Source of the DNA: Chloroflexota bacterium
GTDB lineage: Bacteria; Chloroflexota; Anaerolineae; Anaerolineales; Villigracilaceae
Length of the DNA stretch: 7,496 bases
Direction: 5' to 3'
Assembly: GCA_026389975.1 (NCBI GenBank)
Contig: JAPLGV010000310.1
Span: forward strand, 1-7,496
Shown: positions 6,683-7,496 of the stretch, in pieces
Layout of the letters: every line of letters starts with the position of its first letter
How positions within the stretch are numbered: the stretch's first letter is position 1
The notes under the pieces: generated by a model
Databases searched by the model: none
The model's input: only the letters and a program-made list of their open reading frames with translations
Told to the model about the DNA's origin: nothing
Translations under genes and position numbers: made by a program

Positions 6683-7468
6683 ATGATGTCTCACCCGCTT
6701 CTCCCCAAGTTACGCCAGCTCAGACTCTCGGGCATTCTCAACACCCTGGAGGTGCGCGTTTCCCAGGCGGTGGATCAGCAGCTGGCTCCACTGGAGTTCC
6801 TGGCTTTGCTGCTCGACGACGAATTGGAACGACGCAACCAAAACCGGCTGGTATTGAAGCTCGCTCTATCCGGATGCGACAGCAACAAAACCCTGGCTCA
6901 TTTTGACTTCTCGGCCGCCCCCGGGATCAATCGCACCCTGATCCAGGACCTGGCCTCCTGCGTCTTCATCCAGCACCACGAGAATTTACTGATGTGCGGA
7001 CCGACCGGGGTGGGAAAAAGTCATCTCGCCAACGCTATTGCCATTGAAGCCCTGAAACGCAACTTCCGCGTCCTGGCTAAACCCACCCATCGCCTGTTGC
7101 AGGATCTGCAGATCGCCCGGGCGAACGGCTCCCACCCCCGCATCCTCGCGCGTACCCTGGCTTACGATCTGCTCGTCCTGGACGATTTCGGCCTGCAATC
7201 CATTTCTCCCCAGGCCGCCCAGGATCTCTACGAGATCATTACCGAACGTTATGAACACGGCTCGCTGATCATCACCTCCAACCGTGCCTTTGAAGAGTGG
7301 GGCGAGACCTTTGCCAATGATCTGCTTGCAAGCGCAGCCCTTGATCGTCTGACCCATCATGCCCACACTATCGTGATCCGCGGCGATAGCTTCCGCCAAC
7401 GCGGCCGCAGAAAGGAAATTGCCTCGAATAAATCAACTTCTGAAGCCCCGATAAAACCAGAATCCTAA
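6683..7468 (+). CDS. istB: IS21-family helper ATPase IstB
   Basis: IstB is the DnaC-like AAA+ ATPase that assembles on target DNA and stimulates IstA for transposition. The 261-residue protein, a normal family length, has Walker A GPTGVGKS at 106-113, Walker B LLVLDDF at 163-169, the sensor-type ITSN at 197-200, and the usual helical N-terminal region (about 1-95, LRLSGILNTL) that leads into the ATPase core. The start overlaps the istA stop as ATGA, the standard translational coupling of the pair, with GGGAGG upstream; ATG 6683 or the adjacent ATG 6686 could be used. The frame is intact, unlike istA, so this copy could supply IstB alone. Only 28 bp separate the stop from the window end, and I see no terminator in them. 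Confidence 0.93.
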   Translation: MMSHPLLPKLRQLRLSGILNTLEVRVSQAVDQQLAPLEFLALLLDDELERRNQNRLVLKLALSGCDSNKTLAHFDFSAAPGINRTLIQDLASCVFIQHHENLLMCGPTGVGKSHLANAIAIEALKRNFRVLAKPTHRLLQDLQIARANGSHPRILARTLAYDLLVLDDFGLQSISPQAAQDLYEIITERYEHGSLIITSNRAFEEWGETFANDLLASAALDRLTHHAHTIVIRGDSFRQRGRRKEIASNKSTSEAPIKPES

Positions 7469-7474
7469 CCCCAT

Positions 7475-7496
7475 CCACACTCGTTTTGGTGGTACA
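7475..7496 (-). repeat. Right-end inverted repeat of the IS21 element
   Basis: On the minus strand this reads TGTACCACC, AAAAC, GAGTGTGG. The left innermost box at 5061 reads TGTACCACC, TTCG, GAGTGTGG, so the two are inverted copies differing in the 4-5 nt centre. It ends on the last base of the window. The match to the innermost rather than outermost left unit suggests more right-end units outside. Confidence 0.75.

Larger units (their letters stand above)
5119..6686 (+). pseudogene. istA: IS21-family transposase IstA, frameshifted by a 38-bp tandem duplication
   Basis: IstA is the DDE transposase that binds the IS ends and catalyses strand transfer. The native start is ATG 5119, with GGAGG 8 nt upstream (5106-5110). 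It reads MKRKHMYHIQDIIRRLQLGE and then meets the second copy of a perfect 38-bp duplication (5161-5198, 5199-5236), leaving frame and stopping at 5340. The body continues in another frame to 6686. Removing one copy gives exactly 510 codons (509 aa), normal for IstA. In native numbering an N-terminal helix-turn-helix lies at about 14-42, and the DDE triad is Asp144 (QVDFG), Asp209 (IPDNLKAAV) and Glu255 (KGKVESG). The body frame is open back to an ATG at 5058, but that start is inside the terminal repeat without a ribosome site and reads the first duplicate out of frame, so it is not the real N-terminus. Rescue by slippage, by -1 frameshifting in the overlap, or an assembly error are all possible. 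Confidence 0.85.
4986..7496 (+). mobile_element. IS21-family insertion sequence (istA-istB), right end cut by or at the window edge
   Basis: The element has the diagnostic IS21 layout: a DDE transposase gene overlapping an ATPase helper gene, flanked by multiple terminal repeats beginning TGTACCA. The left boundary is placed at the outermost TGTACCA (4986). The right end reads TGGTACA as the last bases of the window. That visible right copy shares TGTACCACC and GAGTGTGG with the innermost left copy (5061), not the outermost, so further right-end repeats probably lie beyond 7496. The visible length of 2511 bp fits IS21 elements. No target-site duplication can be checked. istA is frameshifted by a duplication, so this copy is probably not autonomous as it stands. 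Confidence 0.85.

Noticed and set aside
6986..7399. Minus-strand 137-codon frame opposite istB
   Set aside because: It is antisense to the conserved Walker A and Walker B regions of istB and resembles no known family.

Overview
The window looks like an accessory segment of a bacterial chromosome carrying a large carbohydrate-active-type gene next to mobile-element debris. The organism cannot be fixed from sequence alone. The DUF4096-type transposase fragment and the very large GH94-like protein recall environmental, Chloroflexi (Anaerolineae)-like genomes, but this is inference from family memory. No rRNA, tRNA or CRISPR array is visible. The intergenic DNA (about 3600-4080) is clearly richer in A+T than the mobile-element half (about 4200-7496).

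Left half (1-3812), read on the minus strand. A single gene of 1147 codons (69-3512) encodes a cytoplasmic-looking protein with features of the (alpha/alpha)6-barrel glycoside phosphorylase/hydrolase group related to GH94. It is preceded by an unusual leader: an extended -10 promoter (3803-3811), a possible 51-residue ORF with a strong AGGAGG site, and a 20-bp GC-rich hairpin followed by six U residues. The hairpin lies only about 40 nt before the large gene's start, so it could act as an attenuator.

Middle (3812-4985). An AT-rich gap of about 250 bp has no convincing gene. It is followed by a tiny plus-strand ORF ending in a rho-independent terminator. Convergent to that is a decayed minus-strand transposase fragment with the DUF4096 / IS402-like N-terminal domain, lacking a DDE domain and probably frameshifted near its 3' end.

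Right half (4986-7496). An IS21-family insertion sequence with istA (DDE transposase) and istB (AAA+ helper ATPase) joined by an ATGA overlap. Its left end carries four TGTACCA boxes in direct orientation at exactly 25-bp intervals. The right-end copy reaches the last base of the window, so the element probably continues beyond it. istA is disrupted: a perfect 38-bp tandem duplication in its N-terminal helix-turn-helix region throws the true start (5119) out of frame with the catalytic body. Removing one copy restores a 509-residue IstA exactly, so the lesion is simple and potentially revertible.

The main points for follow-up are the revertible istA duplication, the phased terminal boxes, and the uncharacterised GH94-like gene with its terminator-bearing leader.
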